A DNA stretch of 20,190 nucleotides from CAVSWN01 sp046728115 (GCA_046728115.1 JBKPDW010000330.1:1-20190), one strand, 5' to 3'. Positions 1-13,508 are shown, numbered from the stretch's first letter. A program made the numbers and translations. Notes: generated from the sequence alone by a model not told the origin.

Positions 1-1176
1 GACCTCGAAGTCCTTGAACAGAAAGTCCGCCCACGGCGAAATGACGGCCGTGTCGCGCTGGTCGTAGATCAAATAGAGCTGAGGCAGGGCGCCAGTTGAA
101 GCCGGCGCAGCGGCGGCAGGCGGAGTCGCGGGCTTGTTGCCGTCCGTCAGCCATGCGTCGATGAGCGTTCGCAAATCCTCGAGCGGGGTTTCCAGCAGAT
201 CGGCTCCCAGCTGGACGCGAGGATCCATCCGGAAGCGCTCCAGCACCTTCCGTTGCCGCTCGTCGTCGACGATCAATCCCGGAGGGATCCAGACGAGTCG
301 CGAAAACCGTCCGCCCTTCGCCGCGCGCTCGATGGCAAGCTCGTTCTGAATCTCCGCGAGCGATTCGAGGCCGCTCTCCGGCACGAGACTGTAGGTTTTG
401 CCGACCATATGGATCGACATCCTGCAGGTGGCGAGAGCCTCGCGGACGGCTGCCTGCACTTCGGACACGGCGAGTGGCAGCGGCTGGTTCGGAAGCACGG
501 AGTATCCGTGCTGCTCGAGGTCGCGCCGGATCGCTTCGCGCTGCTCTTTCAAGTCGGAGGTCGTCGCGGCCAGGTATACAACGTCCCGGGCGGCGTTTGA
601 CACCGCGTCGATGCCAGCTTCGGTGCTGGCTTGCTCCAGCATCTGGAGAAGCAGACAGATGTCGTGAGTCAGATCGTCGAGCTTGAGCCAGAAATCACGC
701 TGTGCGTCGGCGCCGAAAATCTCGTCGAGCTCGCGCACCTTGCCCGTCTCTTCGTCGATCTTGAAGAACTCGTACCCGAGCATGGACTGAAGTTCCGGCG
801 GCTGTTGATCGGTCGGAACGGGCGTCTTCAAGACTTTGAAGATCCGGGCTTTGTCTTGAACGCGGATGCCACCCTGTCCGCAGGCCTTGCAGAACGCCAA
901 CAGCTCCCGACGTCCCCATTCGGACTTGACGTAGCGCGGCGAGACGACCGAGACGAGCGCAGCCACGCGCCGAAGCCGCTCGATGAGGGTGTCTGCGAAA
1001 ATGTCATTGCCCTGGAGCTTGGGATCCCACCAGATGCGGGATTCCTTCCCCATGCGCTGCGCGACGCGGATCTCGAGCGCCCGATGGAGGTTCGCAACCC
1101 AACCCTTGTGTCCCTCCACCAGCTCGATATTGTCGAGATGGGCGTAACTGATGAAGGCATCGCCGTCGAAATTCAT
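1..1176 (-). CDS. Multi-domain TIR protein (TIR, DUF4062-like, second TIR-like start), C-terminus beyond window
   Basis: The reading frame is open for 392 codons from an ATG at 1174-1176 to the left edge, so the protein is incomplete. Residues about 6-140 form a TIR domain: box 1 is 'AFISYAH', and 'SEWGRREL' places a glutamate (E91) where TIR NADases have their catalytic Glu. Residues about 198-340 resemble the DUF4062-type module found in conflict-system TIR proteins, starting 'VYLAATTSDLKEQRE' with later 'LPNQPLP' and 'RLVWIPPG'. After a Pro/Ala linker, 'LYLIYDQRD' (367-375) begins another TIR-like fold. No signal peptide or membrane segment is visible, so it is probably cytosolic. An in-frame TAG upstream leaves ATG 1176 as the best start; 'GGGG' just upstream is a weak ribosome site. 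Family knowledge suggests NAD+ cleavage or signalling after a trigger; the trigger is not visible. Domain calls are from motif memory. Confidence 0.8.
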   Translation of the reverse strand, partial: MNFDGDAFISYAHLDNIELVEGHKGWVANLHRALEIRVAQRMGKESRIWWDPKLQGNDIFADTLIERLRRVAALVSVVSPRYVKSEWGRRELLAFCKACGQGGIRVQDKARIFKVLKTPVPTDQQPPELQSMLGYEFFKIDEETGKVRELDEIFGADAQRDFWLKLDDLTHDICLLLQMLEQASTEAGIDAVSNAARDVVYLAATTSDLKEQREAIRRDLEQHGYSVLPNQPLPLAVSEVQAAVREALATCRMSIHMVGKTYSLVPESGLESLAEIQNELAIERAAKGGRFSRLVWIPPGLIVDDERQRKVLERFRMDPRVQLGADLLETPLEDLRTLIDAWLTDGNKPATPPAAAAPASTGALPQLYLIYDQRDTAVISPWADFLFKDFEV

Positions 1177-1251
1177 GACGTCCCCATCGGCCGAGCTTGC
1201 GCGCCCGTCGAGAACCGTCGTCGATCGATCAATGACGGGAGAGCTGACGTA

Positions 1252-1257
1252 ATTCTA
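1252..1257 (-). promoter_or_regulatory. Candidate -10 box (TAGAAT) for the TIR gene
   Basis: The minus strand reads TAGAAT, one mismatch from TATAAT, about 75 bases upstream of the TIR gene start. It lies in the 175-base divergent spacer shared with the first kinase gene. I see no -35 box at proper spacing, so this is a weak call. Confidence 0.25.
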
Positions 1258-1351
1258 GCGCGCTTTCCGTCGACAACTCCGCCGCGGCTCGCCAGCACCG
1301 GGCGTCATTGAATGCTCCAGTTAGCCTTCGGACCGAGTAGACTCGCACTGA

Positions 1352-4105
<2,754 letters not shown>

Positions 4106-4110
4106 CGACA

Positions 4111-4126
4111 CGACTACGTCGAGTCG
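4111..4126. terminator. Small hairpin between convergent kinase and sigma factor genes
   Basis: CGACT at 4111-4115 pairs with AGTCG at 4122-4126 around a 6-base loop. It overlaps the sigma factor stop codon and lies just after the kinase stop. There is no T-run and the stem is only 5 bp, so a terminator role is speculative. Confidence 0.2.
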
Positions 4127-4659
4127 CCTTTGTGACCGGCCAGCTCGCGTTTGAGCCAGGCTTTCGCGTATGTCCAATCGCTCTCGACCGTCCGCAAGGA
4201 CAGCTGCAGGTGTTCGGCGACTTCCGGGCTCGACATGCCCGAGAAGAACCGCAGGGCAACCACTTGAGCCGCTCGCGAATCCTCCGCCTCCAGACGCGTC
4301 AACGCCGACTCGAGCGTGAGCAGGTCCTCGACGGGAACCGCAGCCGTGGCGGCCGCCTTCAACAGGTCGTCGAACGCGACGGGTTGAACGCCGCCGCCGC
4401 GCTTGTCGCGTTTCTGGTGCCGGCCATGATCGACAAGCAGCCGCCGCATCGCCTGCGCGGCCAGCGCCAGCCCATGCGTCCGGCCGTGCAGCTGCACCTT
4501 GCGCTCGTTCTGCAGTTTCAACCAGGCTTCGTGGACGAGCGCCGTCGGCTGCAGCGTGTGATTGCGCCGCTCTCGGGACAGATATCGACCCGCCACGCGG
4601 CGCAGCTCGCCGTAGATGATGGGAAAGAGCTCGGCGGCCTCGGGCTGTTTTGTCGGCAT
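4114..4659 (-). CDS. ECF-like RNA polymerase sigma factor (TIGR02999 / Sigma70_ECF type)
   Basis: 181 residues from ATG 4657-4659; an adjacent GTG (4660-4662) would add one residue. Region 2 is at about 10-90 and includes 'LQPTALVHEAWLKL' (36-49), the hallmark of the TIGR02999 family. Region 4 with its helix-turn-helix is at about 118-173 ('ALRFFSGMSSPEVAEHLQ', then 'RTVESDWTYAKAWL'). The acidic 'DAED/DxxDLVQE' motif of ordinary ECF sigma factors is replaced by 'LQPTALVHE', leaving few acidic residues. The gene lies 36 bases downstream of kinase paralogue B on the same strand, so the two are probably co-transcribed. No anti-sigma factor is adjacent, which fits control by the kinase. Membership of the ECF43/EcfP group is an inference; the sigma factor identity is firm. 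Confidence 0.9.
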   Translation of the reverse strand: MPTKQPEAAELFPIIYGELRRVAGRYLSRERRNHTLQPTALVHEAWLKLQNERKVQLHGRTHGLALAAQAMRRLLVDHGRHQKRDKRGGGVQPVAFDDLLKAAATAAVPVEDLLTLESALTRLEAEDSRAAQVVALRFFSGMSSPEVAEHLQLSLRTVESDWTYAKAWLKRELAGHKGDST

Positions 4660-4695
4660 CACGATGTCAGCGTGAACAGGAGTCGGCTGATCTGG

Positions 4696-7599
<2,904 letters not shown>

Positions 7600-7682
7600 T
7601 TCTCTGGTCCTAAAGAGTTTACCTGAGGATCTGCGGGGTTTTCGACCATCCGTCGCGTTAGAGAGCTGAGGCAGGGGCGAGT

Positions 7683-9914
7683 TTGGCCATCGAAACGCGC
7701 AAAACGTCGAGGTCGGTGCTGGTGGCAATGGTGGGGGCCGCTGCGGTCATGGCCCAGTTCGTCAGCGGCAAGGCCGTCCGCGATGCGTTGTTCCTGACTT
7801 CTCTGGACCTCACAGCGCTCCCCGCCATGCTCGTGGCGACGTCGATCTTTTCGATGTTCCTCATCGCCGCAAACGCGAGAATGGCGCGCCGGATCGTGCC
7901 CACCGTCCTCGTACCAGCCACTTTCGCGCTCAGCGGCCTGTTGTTCCTGCTCGAATGGATCCTCAGGTCCTACGCGCCGACGAGTACGGCGATCGCCGTG
8001 TACCTCCACATTTCGGGTATGGGCCCGATTCTGGCGTCCGGCTTCTGGCTGATCGCCAGCGAGCGGTTCGATCCGCGCACGGCGAAAAAACGATACGGTC
8101 AAATTGCCGCGGCCGGGACGCTGGGTGGCCTCTTGAGCGCGCTCGCGACCGAGCGGGTCGCGGCCATGTTCGGCGTTCCGGTCATGCTGCCGCTGCTCGC
8201 CGTCGTGCAGCTTGCCAGCGCGTGGTTCGTGCGGCAAACATCCTCGTGTGGCGTCGAGGGACCTCCGACTCCCGCCGATGAGCCGGCAAGCAGCGGACCA
8301 TCGCGCTCGCCGCTGCGCGTGTTGCGCGAAGCTCCGTACTTGCGCAATCTGGCAACCCTGGTCGTGCTCGGCACCACTGGAGCCGCGCTCGTCGACTATC
8401 TGTTCAAGGCGCAGGCTATCGAAACCTTCGGCCGCGGCGACAATCTGCTCCGCTTCTTCGCGTTGTATTACGCCGCGACGAGCCTGATCGCGTTTGCGCT
8501 TCAGACCTCGGCGTCGCGCGTGGTCCTCGACCGCTACGGCCTCGGCCTCTCTGCCGGATCGCCGTCCTGGGCGCTGCTCGCGGGGAGCCTCGCGGGTCTG
8601 ATTGCTCCGGGTTTCGGCAGCCTGCTCGTGGCGCGCGGCGGCGAATCGGTGTTCCGCAGCTCGTTCTTCCGCGCGGGCTACGAACTGTTCTACACGCCGA
8701 TTTCGGCCGAGGAGAAGCGCGCGGCCAAAACGCTGATCGATGTCGGTTTCGACCGCCTGGGCGACGGCATCGGTGGCGGTCTCGTGCGACTGTGCGTGAC
8801 GCTGTTGCCGGCGGTGCAGTCCTCGGCGATTCTCTCGATCGCCGTCGCGTGCTCGGCGGGCGCGCTGGCGGCCGCCAGCCGCTTGCACCGTGGCTATCTG
8901 GGCAGGCTGGAACACAGCCTGGTCGATCTCTCGCGCCGTGCGGGCCCCGGCGAATCGATGGACGCCAAGACGACCATCAGCGGGATTCTGCCGTCGCGCC
9001 TGATGCGCGGCGACGTCGAGGCCTCGAGCACACGTCAGACCGACTTCCCGGGTCGCGCCACCGATCCCGGACTGCTCGACCCCGAAGTGCGCGACATTCT
9101 CAGCCTGCGGTCCCGCAATCGCGATCGGATCGTGGAGATCCTGTCGCGGGAAGAGGGCTTGACCGCGGGTCTCGTCTCGCACGCGATCACGTTGCTGGCG
9201 TGGGATCGGGTGGCCGATCACGCGATGTTCGCGCTGCGGAAGGTTGCGGAGGAGCATATCGGCCAGCTCGTGGACGCGCTCCTCGATCCGAACCAGGAGT
9301 TTGCTGTCAGGCGGCGGCTCGCGCGGGTGTTTTCGATTTGTGTCTCGCAGCGCGCGGCGAGCGGTCTGATGTTCGGTCTCGAGGATCCGCGCTTCGACGT
9401 CCGATACCAATCGGCGCGGTCGCTGAGCCAGATCGTCGAAAAGAATCCGATGGTCGTAATCGACAGCAACCAGATTTTCGGCGTCGTGCTTCGCGAGGTC
9501 GCAGTCGGCCGCGGCGTGTGGGAGAGCCGGCGTCTGCTCGAGGAAATCGACACCGACGAGCATCGCTCGCCGCTCGACGAGTTCGTTCGCACGCGGGCCG
9601 GCGAAAGCCTCGCGCACGTCTTCACGCTGCTGTCTCTCGTCCTTCCACGGGAGCCGCTGCAGGTAGCGTTCCGGAGCCTGCACACCGACGACCAGTACTT
9701 GCAGGGAACCGCGCTCGAATACCTCGAAGGCGTGCTGCCTCCAGCCATCCGGAAAGGGCTGTGGCCGTTCATCGAGCGCGGATCTCTGAAGCGATCAACG
9801 CGTCCGCGCGATCAGGTGATCGCGGAACTCCTGCGCTCGAACCAGTCCGTCGCGCTGAATCTCGAGGAACTGAGGCTGCGAACTTCGTTGGTTCGCGCCC
9901 AATCCGCGACGTAG
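7683..9914 (+). CDS. Npt1/MFS-like membrane transporter with C-terminal HEAT-like repeats
   Basis: 743 residues from a TTG start preceded by a purine-rich 'GAGGCAGGGGCGAG' stretch; ATG at 7728 is an alternative. Residues about 10-420 hold some ten to twelve hydrophobic helices. The motif 'GKAVRDALFL...LPAMLVA' near the N-terminus recalls the ATP/ADP translocase (Npt1/Tlc) branch of the major facilitator superfamily. Residues about 470-720 are soluble and helical, with repeats of HEAT type ('RRRLARVFSICVSQRAASGL', 'DVRYQSARSLSQIVEK'). Nucleotide transport has not been shown for such free-living homologues, so the substrate is unknown. The stop codon overlaps the ribosome site of the kinase gene beginning 6 bases later, so the two are almost certainly translated from one message. 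It is divergent from kinase paralogue B across 83 bases. Confidence 0.8.
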   Translation: MAIETRKTSRSVLVAMVGAAAVMAQFVSGKAVRDALFLTSLDLTALPAMLVATSIFSMFLIAANARMARRIVPTVLVPATFALSGLLFLLEWILRSYAPTSTAIAVYLHISGMGPILASGFWLIASERFDPRTAKKRYGQIAAAGTLGGLLSALATERVAAMFGVPVMLPLLAVVQLASAWFVRQTSSCGVEGPPTPADEPASSGPSRSPLRVLREAPYLRNLATLVVLGTTGAALVDYLFKAQAIETFGRGDNLLRFFALYYAATSLIAFALQTSASRVVLDRYGLGLSAGSPSWALLAGSLAGLIAPGFGSLLVARGGESVFRSSFFRAGYELFYTPISAEEKRAAKTLIDVGFDRLGDGIGGGLVRLCVTLLPAVQSSAILSIAVACSAGALAAASRLHRGYLGRLEHSLVDLSRRAGPGESMDAKTTISGILPSRLMRGDVEASSTRQTDFPGRATDPGLLDPEVRDILSLRSRNRDRIVEILSREEGLTAGLVSHAITLLAWDRVADHAMFALRKVAEEHIGQLVDALLDPNQEFAVRRRLARVFSICVSQRAASGLMFGLEDPRFDVRYQSARSLSQIVEKNPMVVIDSNQIFGVVLREVAVGRGVWESRRLLEEIDTDEHRSPLDEFVRTRAGESLAHVFTLLSLVLPREPLQVAFRSLHTDDQYLQGTALEYLEGVLPPAIRKGLWPFIERGSLKRSTRPRDQVIAELLRSNQSVALNLEELRLRTSLVRAQSAT

Positions 9915-9920
9915 GGACAT

Positions 9921-11540
9921 ATGGCCAAGCCGAAACTCGTTGGACCGCGACTCGAAACACCTCCGCCGGACGCGTCCGATCGGACGTCGCAACGGCTTCC
10001 GGAGACGCTCCTCTCGGAGCAGATTCAACGGCTGGCGGTCTGCGCCGCTATCGGAGCGGGCCTGTGGACGTACGGCCTGGTGATGGACACGAGCATCCGC
10101 CCGCTCACGCTCGGCTGGCCCGTGCACGTGACCAGCGTCGTCGTCGAGATTCTCGCAATCGTCGTATCGCTCACCATGTTCGCGTACGTGCGGTACTCGT
10201 CGCACGCGCACGATCGGAAGACCACCGCGGGGCTGGTCTACTTCGTGCTGAACGCCGCCGGCGTGGCCGTGATCAATATGGAAGTCGGCCTCGCGGCCGT
10301 CAGCGGCGGGCGCGGCATCTCGTGGAACACTGTCGTCATCCTCGTCGCTGCGATGATTCTTCCGGCGACACCGCGCCAGATGCTGGTCGCCTCGCTGCTG
10401 TCTGCGTCGATGGATCCGCTCGCCGTGTGGATCGCGTATCTGCGGGGTCAATATATCGCGTCGTTCGCGAACACGCTTGTGTTGTACATGCCGAACTTTG
10501 CATGCGCGGTCGTGGCGGTCCTGCCGGCACGCGTGCTGCACCGCATCGGATCGCGCCTGCGCCAGGCGCAGGAGTTGGGCAGCTATCAGCTCGTCGAGCT
10601 GCTGGGCCGGGGCGGGATGGGCGAAGTCTGGCGCGCACGCCACCGACTGCTCGCACGGGGCGCCGCGATCAAGCTGATACGCCCGGAGTTGATCGGCGCT
10701 GGCAGCCCTGCGGAGACGCTCAACATCCTGCGCCGCTTCGAGCACGAGGCGCAGGCGACAGCCGCGCTGAACTCGCCGCACACGATTCGGGTGTTCGACT
10801 ACGGCGCTACCGCGGACCATACGTTCTACTACGTGATGGAGCTGCTCGAGGGACGCGATCTGCACTCGCTGGTGCGCGAGTTCGGGCCTGTTCCGGCCGG
10901 ACGGGTGCTGTTCTTTTTGCGCCAGGTCTGTCACTCGCTCGCCGAGGCGCACGCGCGGGGCGTCGTGCACCGTGACATCACGCCGTCCAACATCTATATG
11001 TGCCGGATGGGCCTCGACTACGACTTCGTCAAGGTGCTCGATTTCGGTCTGGTCAAATTCCACGGTGCGCGATCGTCGGAATATCAGGCCAACGGGAAGG
11101 CCCACACGACGACCGGGACGCCGGCTTTCATGGCGCCGGAAATCGTGCTCGGTGCCGAGGTCGATCAGCGCGCCGACGTGTATGCGCTCGGCTGCGTGAT
11201 GTACTACCTGCTGACCGGGCAACCGGTGTTCGAGGCCAGCACGACGAGAGAACTGCTGGCGCTACATCTGCAGACTCCGCCGGTTCCGCCATCGCAGCGC
11301 ACTGAGATGCCGATTCCACGCGAGCTCGACGCGCTGGTGCTGGCGTGTCTCGAGAAAGACCCGCAACGTCGGCCGAAGGATGCGGCGGTCGTACTCGAAG
11401 CGCTGCTGAAGTGCCGGTGCGGCGATCCGTGGGACAACGAATCGGCCAAGGGCTGGTGGGAACGGCACCTGGTCGAGTTGTCGGCGCCCCTCGCGGTGAC
11501 CGACGCGCTCTCGCTCGAGCCCGCCTTCGTGGTTCACTGA
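9921..11540 (+). CDS. Ser/Thr protein kinase with polytopic membrane N-terminus
   Basis: 539 residues. The ATG is preceded by 'TAGGGAC', a good ribosome site overlapping the previous stop. Residues about 35-205 contain five or six membrane helices, then an Arg-rich linker leads to a kinase domain at about 221-490: 'GRGGMGEVW' (229-237), Lys251 in 'AIKLI', 'HRDITPSN' (350-357), 'DFG' (374-376), 'APE' (405-407). The catalytic loop has Thr in place of the usual Lys after HRDx; this occurs in some bacterial kinases, so activity is still likely. The tail 'WDNESAKGWWERH' resembles a conserved tail of such kinases. The design differs from paralogues A and B: the membrane part is at the front and there is no outer TPR half. 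Co-translation with the HEAT-tailed transporter suggests the two proteins interact or sense the same signal. Confidence 0.95.
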   Translation: MAKPKLVGPRLETPPPDASDRTSQRLPETLLSEQIQRLAVCAAIGAGLWTYGLVMDTSIRPLTLGWPVHVTSVVVEILAIVVSLTMFAYVRYSSHAHDRKTTAGLVYFVLNAAGVAVINMEVGLAAVSGGRGISWNTVVILVAAMILPATPRQMLVASLLSASMDPLAVWIAYLRGQYIASFANTLVLYMPNFACAVVAVLPARVLHRIGSRLRQAQELGSYQLVELLGRGGMGEVWRARHRLLARGAAIKLIRPELIGAGSPAETLNILRRFEHEAQATAALNSPHTIRVFDYGATADHTFYYVMELLEGRDLHSLVREFGPVPAGRVLFFLRQVCHSLAEAHARGVVHRDITPSNIYMCRMGLDYDFVKVLDFGLVKFHGARSSEYQANGKAHTTTGTPAFMAPEIVLGAEVDQRADVYALGCVMYYLLTGQPVFEASTTRELLALHLQTPPVPPSQRTEMPIPRELDALVLACLEKDPQRRPKDAAVVLEALLKCRCGDPWDNESAKGWWERHLVELSAPLAVTDALSLEPAFVVH

Positions 11541-11611
11541 CTTACGGCGCGGCATATTCCTGGCAAGTGAGATAGGTCAGGTTCGGTCCCGCAGCGGGCA
11601 TGTTCGTTCGG

Positions 11612-11636
11612 TTGACACTCTGCGTCGTGAAGTCAA
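11612..11636. promoter_or_regulatory. Inverted repeat TTGAC / GTCAA upstream of the beta-barrel gene
   Basis: TTGAC at 11612-11616 and GTCAA at 11632-11636 form an inverted repeat in the 208-base spacer after the third kinase. The left arm also reads TTGACA, a perfect -35 hexamer, but the bases 17 further on (AAACCA) make a poor -10. It could be an operator or part of a promoter; support is weak. Confidence 0.25.
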
Positions 11637-11748
11637 ACCACCTTTCATGTTAACGCTGTCGTCACGTGCCGGAGGCTGCAGTGCGCATCGCCGCGAATTG
11701 ACCGATTCTGCATAGCTGAGATATTCCAGTCTTGGCAGGATTTCGGCC

Positions 11749-12318
11749 ATGCATGAAAGGGCCTTGGACGCCACGGCTCGGCGCCTGAGGATCGCTTCGG
11801 TCGTTGCGATCGTGCTGCTCCTTGCTGTGAGGACGTTCGCACAGGATTCCCAGGACGATCATCCTGGCGCAGCAGCGATTCGGCGATGGGGCGTCAGCAT
11901 TTGGGGACTCAGCTACCACCCGAATAGACAAATCAACTACAACGAGAACAATTGGGGCGTCGGCCTGCGCTACTCGGCGAGGCCGCATTGGAAGTGGCTG
12001 GGACAGAACCCCGAGAACCGCACGTTCGTGGAAGGCGATGCCCTCCGCAACAGCCATGGACGGCTGGTGCTGCCCGTCTCGGGCGGCGTCGAGTACAACG
12101 TCGGCCATATGGGACACGCGTGCGGGCTGTTCTTCGTCGCCGCAATCACGGTGGCGTACTACCAGAAGCCGGCCGACGTTCGCTCGGACATCAGGCTCGG
12201 GCCAGTGACGGGTCTGACGATCGGTTGCGGACGGATCAGGACGAATCTGGTTGCGGTTCCGAGCGCATCGAAGACAGTCATCGCCGCGTTCGTTGGATCG
12301 ATCACAATCGGCCTTTGA
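11749..12318 (+). CDS. Exported protein, predicted outer-membrane beta-barrel, function unknown
   Basis: 189 residues with a clear signal peptide: basic N-terminus, hydrophobic 'SVVAIVLLLAV', and a likely cut after 'RTFA' before 'QDSQ'. The mature part alternates polar and hydrophobic residues as in small outer-membrane barrels, including 'WGLSYHPNR' followed by 'NENNWGVGLRY', a pattern I associate with small barrel proteins of the PagP/PagL size class. It ends in 'GSITIGL', a plausible barrel-closing strand, though not with a terminal Phe. No catalytic motif can be assigned. The start ATG lies directly before the signal peptide; no strong ribosome site is seen. A GC hairpin follows the stop. 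I do not recognise a named family. Confidence 0.6.
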   Translation: MHERALDATARRLRIASVVAIVLLLAVRTFAQDSQDDHPGAAAIRRWGVSIWGLSYHPNRQINYNENNWGVGLRYSARPHWKWLGQNPENRTFVEGDALRNSHGRLVLPVSGGVEYNVGHMGHACGLFFVAAITVAYYQKPADVRSDIRLGPVTGLTIGCGRIRTNLVAVPSASKTVIAAFVGSITIGL

Positions 12319-12321
12319 ACC

Positions 12322-12339
12322 GCGGGCGATCCAGCCCGC
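12322..12339 (+). terminator. GC-rich hairpin after the beta-barrel gene
   Basis: GCGGGC (12322-12327) pairs perfectly with GCCCGC (12334-12339) around a 6-base loop, 3 bases after the stop codon. No T-run follows, so it is either a weak or factor-assisted terminator, or an RNA 3' end stabiliser. Confidence 0.35.
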
Positions 12340-12433
12340 ACTGCAGAGGTGCCGAATCCGCATAGCCTCGTGAAGGGAAGAAGCCCCACAGTTGATAACA
12401 TGCTCGCTTGTCCTGGGAACAGGGGGAGGGTCT

Positions 12434-12982
12434 ATGAACCGCATCGTCCTATTCGCGTTCGCGGCCACTCTGGCGACCGCGTCATCCTTGATGGCCCAGC
12501 GCACGGTCAGCACGGGTGACACGCAAACCGCCGTCGTCACGATCCAGGCGATCGATTCAACCACCCGAAGCATCACACTCCGCACCGAGAATGGCGAGGA
12601 GGACACCTTTCAGGTCTCGCCAGAAATCAAGCGCTTCGACGAACTGAAGGTCGGCGATCGCGTGAAGCTCACGTATACCACGTCGACTGTGTATCAACTG
12701 CGGAAGCCAGGCCAGCCGACAGGGACCGCCGGTGACAGGTCGTCAGTGACGCCGGGCAATCAAGCGCGTCCCGGCGGGACCATTTCCCGGCAGCTCACCA
12801 CGACCGTCACCGTCAAGGCGGTGAACATGGACGTGCCGTCGATCACGGTCGTCACCAGCGACGGCCGGACCGTGACCCGCAAGGTCGACGACAAGAAGAA
12901 TCTCGAAGGCGTGCAGGTCGGCGATCACATCGACATCACGTACACCGAATCGCTTGTGACGTCGATCGAACCTTCGCGTTGA
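12434..12982 (+). CDS. Exported protein with two tandem small beta domains (CusF/DUF5666-like appearance)
   Basis: 182 residues. ATG 12434 follows 'GGGGGAGGG' at proper spacing; an upstream in-frame ATG (12392) would put 14 residues before the signal peptide and is less likely. The signal peptide 'MNRIVLFAFAATLATASS' probably ends at 'LMAQ'. Two similar units follow, about 30-90 and 118-180: each runs 'T.TV..I/V....SIT...' then a Lys/Asp-rich turn, then 'VGDRVKLTYT' in the first and 'VGDHIDITYT' in the second. Repeats of this shape look like small OB- or CusF-like beta barrels. A metal-binding role cannot be claimed: I see no Met/His/Trp cluster. The units are joined by a Gly/Pro/Ser linker. 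The gene is convergent with the lipocalin-like lipoprotein gene, 6 bases away. Confidence 0.75.
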   Translation: MNRIVLFAFAATLATASSLMAQRTVSTGDTQTAVVTIQAIDSTTRSITLRTENGEEDTFQVSPEIKRFDELKVGDRVKLTYTTSTVYQLRKPGQPTGTAGDRSSVTPGNQARPGGTISRQLTTTVTVKAVNMDVPSITVVTSDGRTVTRKVDDKKNLEGVQVGDHIDITYTESLVTSIEPSR

Positions 12983-12988
12983 TCGAGA

Positions 12989-13498
12989 CTACTGACTGAC
13001 CCGTTTCCACATCGATTTGGCGGTCGTCTTGCCCTCGCGGTCCACGACCGTCAGCGTCAGCGTCGACTGCGTCAGTTCGTAGTGCCGCGTGTTTTCGGGC
13101 GACAGGCTTCTGGCAACGGAGTCCGGCACGCTCCCCGCGGTGCCTTCGATGTCCATCAGGTGCAGTTCTGAAGCTCGAGGATCGATGGTCACCCGCCCGG
13201 AGTAGTTGAGGAGCGCCGGGCGGGATTGATCGGCGGCAACCTGGCCGTCGATCTTGAGATTGCCGAACTCGTCGTAGGTCAGTTGGGCCTGGGCGCCAAT
13301 TTCCTGCTTACCGGACGGCTGGTACACCTCATAGGACGTCAATGCCCACGTGCCCCGAAGCTGGCGGCGCACCGCCTCGAGGCTGCCGGGTCCGGTGTCG
13401 ACATCAGCACCCTTGATTGGCCGCTGCCGTGGTGCGGCGGCACATCCAGAGACTCCTGCGACCAGCAGGACGCAGATGAGAAGGCGCCACGGTTGCAT
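12989..13498 (-). CDS. Lipoprotein with lipocalin-like domain
   Basis: 169 residues from ATG 13496-13498, which follows a strong 'AAGGAG' ribosome site at 6-base spacing; the frame continues upstream but only through the degraded porin sequence. The N-terminus 'MQPWRLLICVLLVAGVSGC' is a lipoprotein signal with lipobox 'VSGC', so the mature protein is lipid-anchored on Cys19. 'LRGTWALTSYEVY' begins a lipocalin-like domain of the type found in small bacterial envelope proteins, followed by beta strands ending 'TAKSMWKRV'. The ligand is unknown. The ribosome site overlaps the stop codon of the remnant porin gene, suggesting the two once formed an operon. Confidence 0.8.
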   Translation of the reverse strand: MQPWRLLICVLLVAGVSGCAAAPRQRPIKGADVDTGPGSLEAVRRQLRGTWALTSYEVYQPSGKQEIGAQAQLTYDEFGNLKIDGQVAADQSRPALLNYSGRVTIDPRASELHLMDIEGTAGSVPDSVARSLSPENTRHYELTQSTLTLTVVDREGKTTAKSMWKRVSQ

Positions 13499-13508
13499 CG
13501 GTACTCCT

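Noticed and set aside
631..1311. Plus-strand open frame opposite the TIR gene
   Set aside because: The minus-strand frame reads a coherent TIR and DUF4062-like protein; the plus frame does not.
11588..11598. Short hairpin CCCGCAGCGGG after the third kinase, considered as a terminator
   Set aside because: A 4-bp stem without a T-run is too weak to call.
11662..12606. Minus-strand open frame of about 314 codons over the barrel gene
   Set aside because: It spans two plus-strand genes and their spacer, with no motif and no ribosome site.
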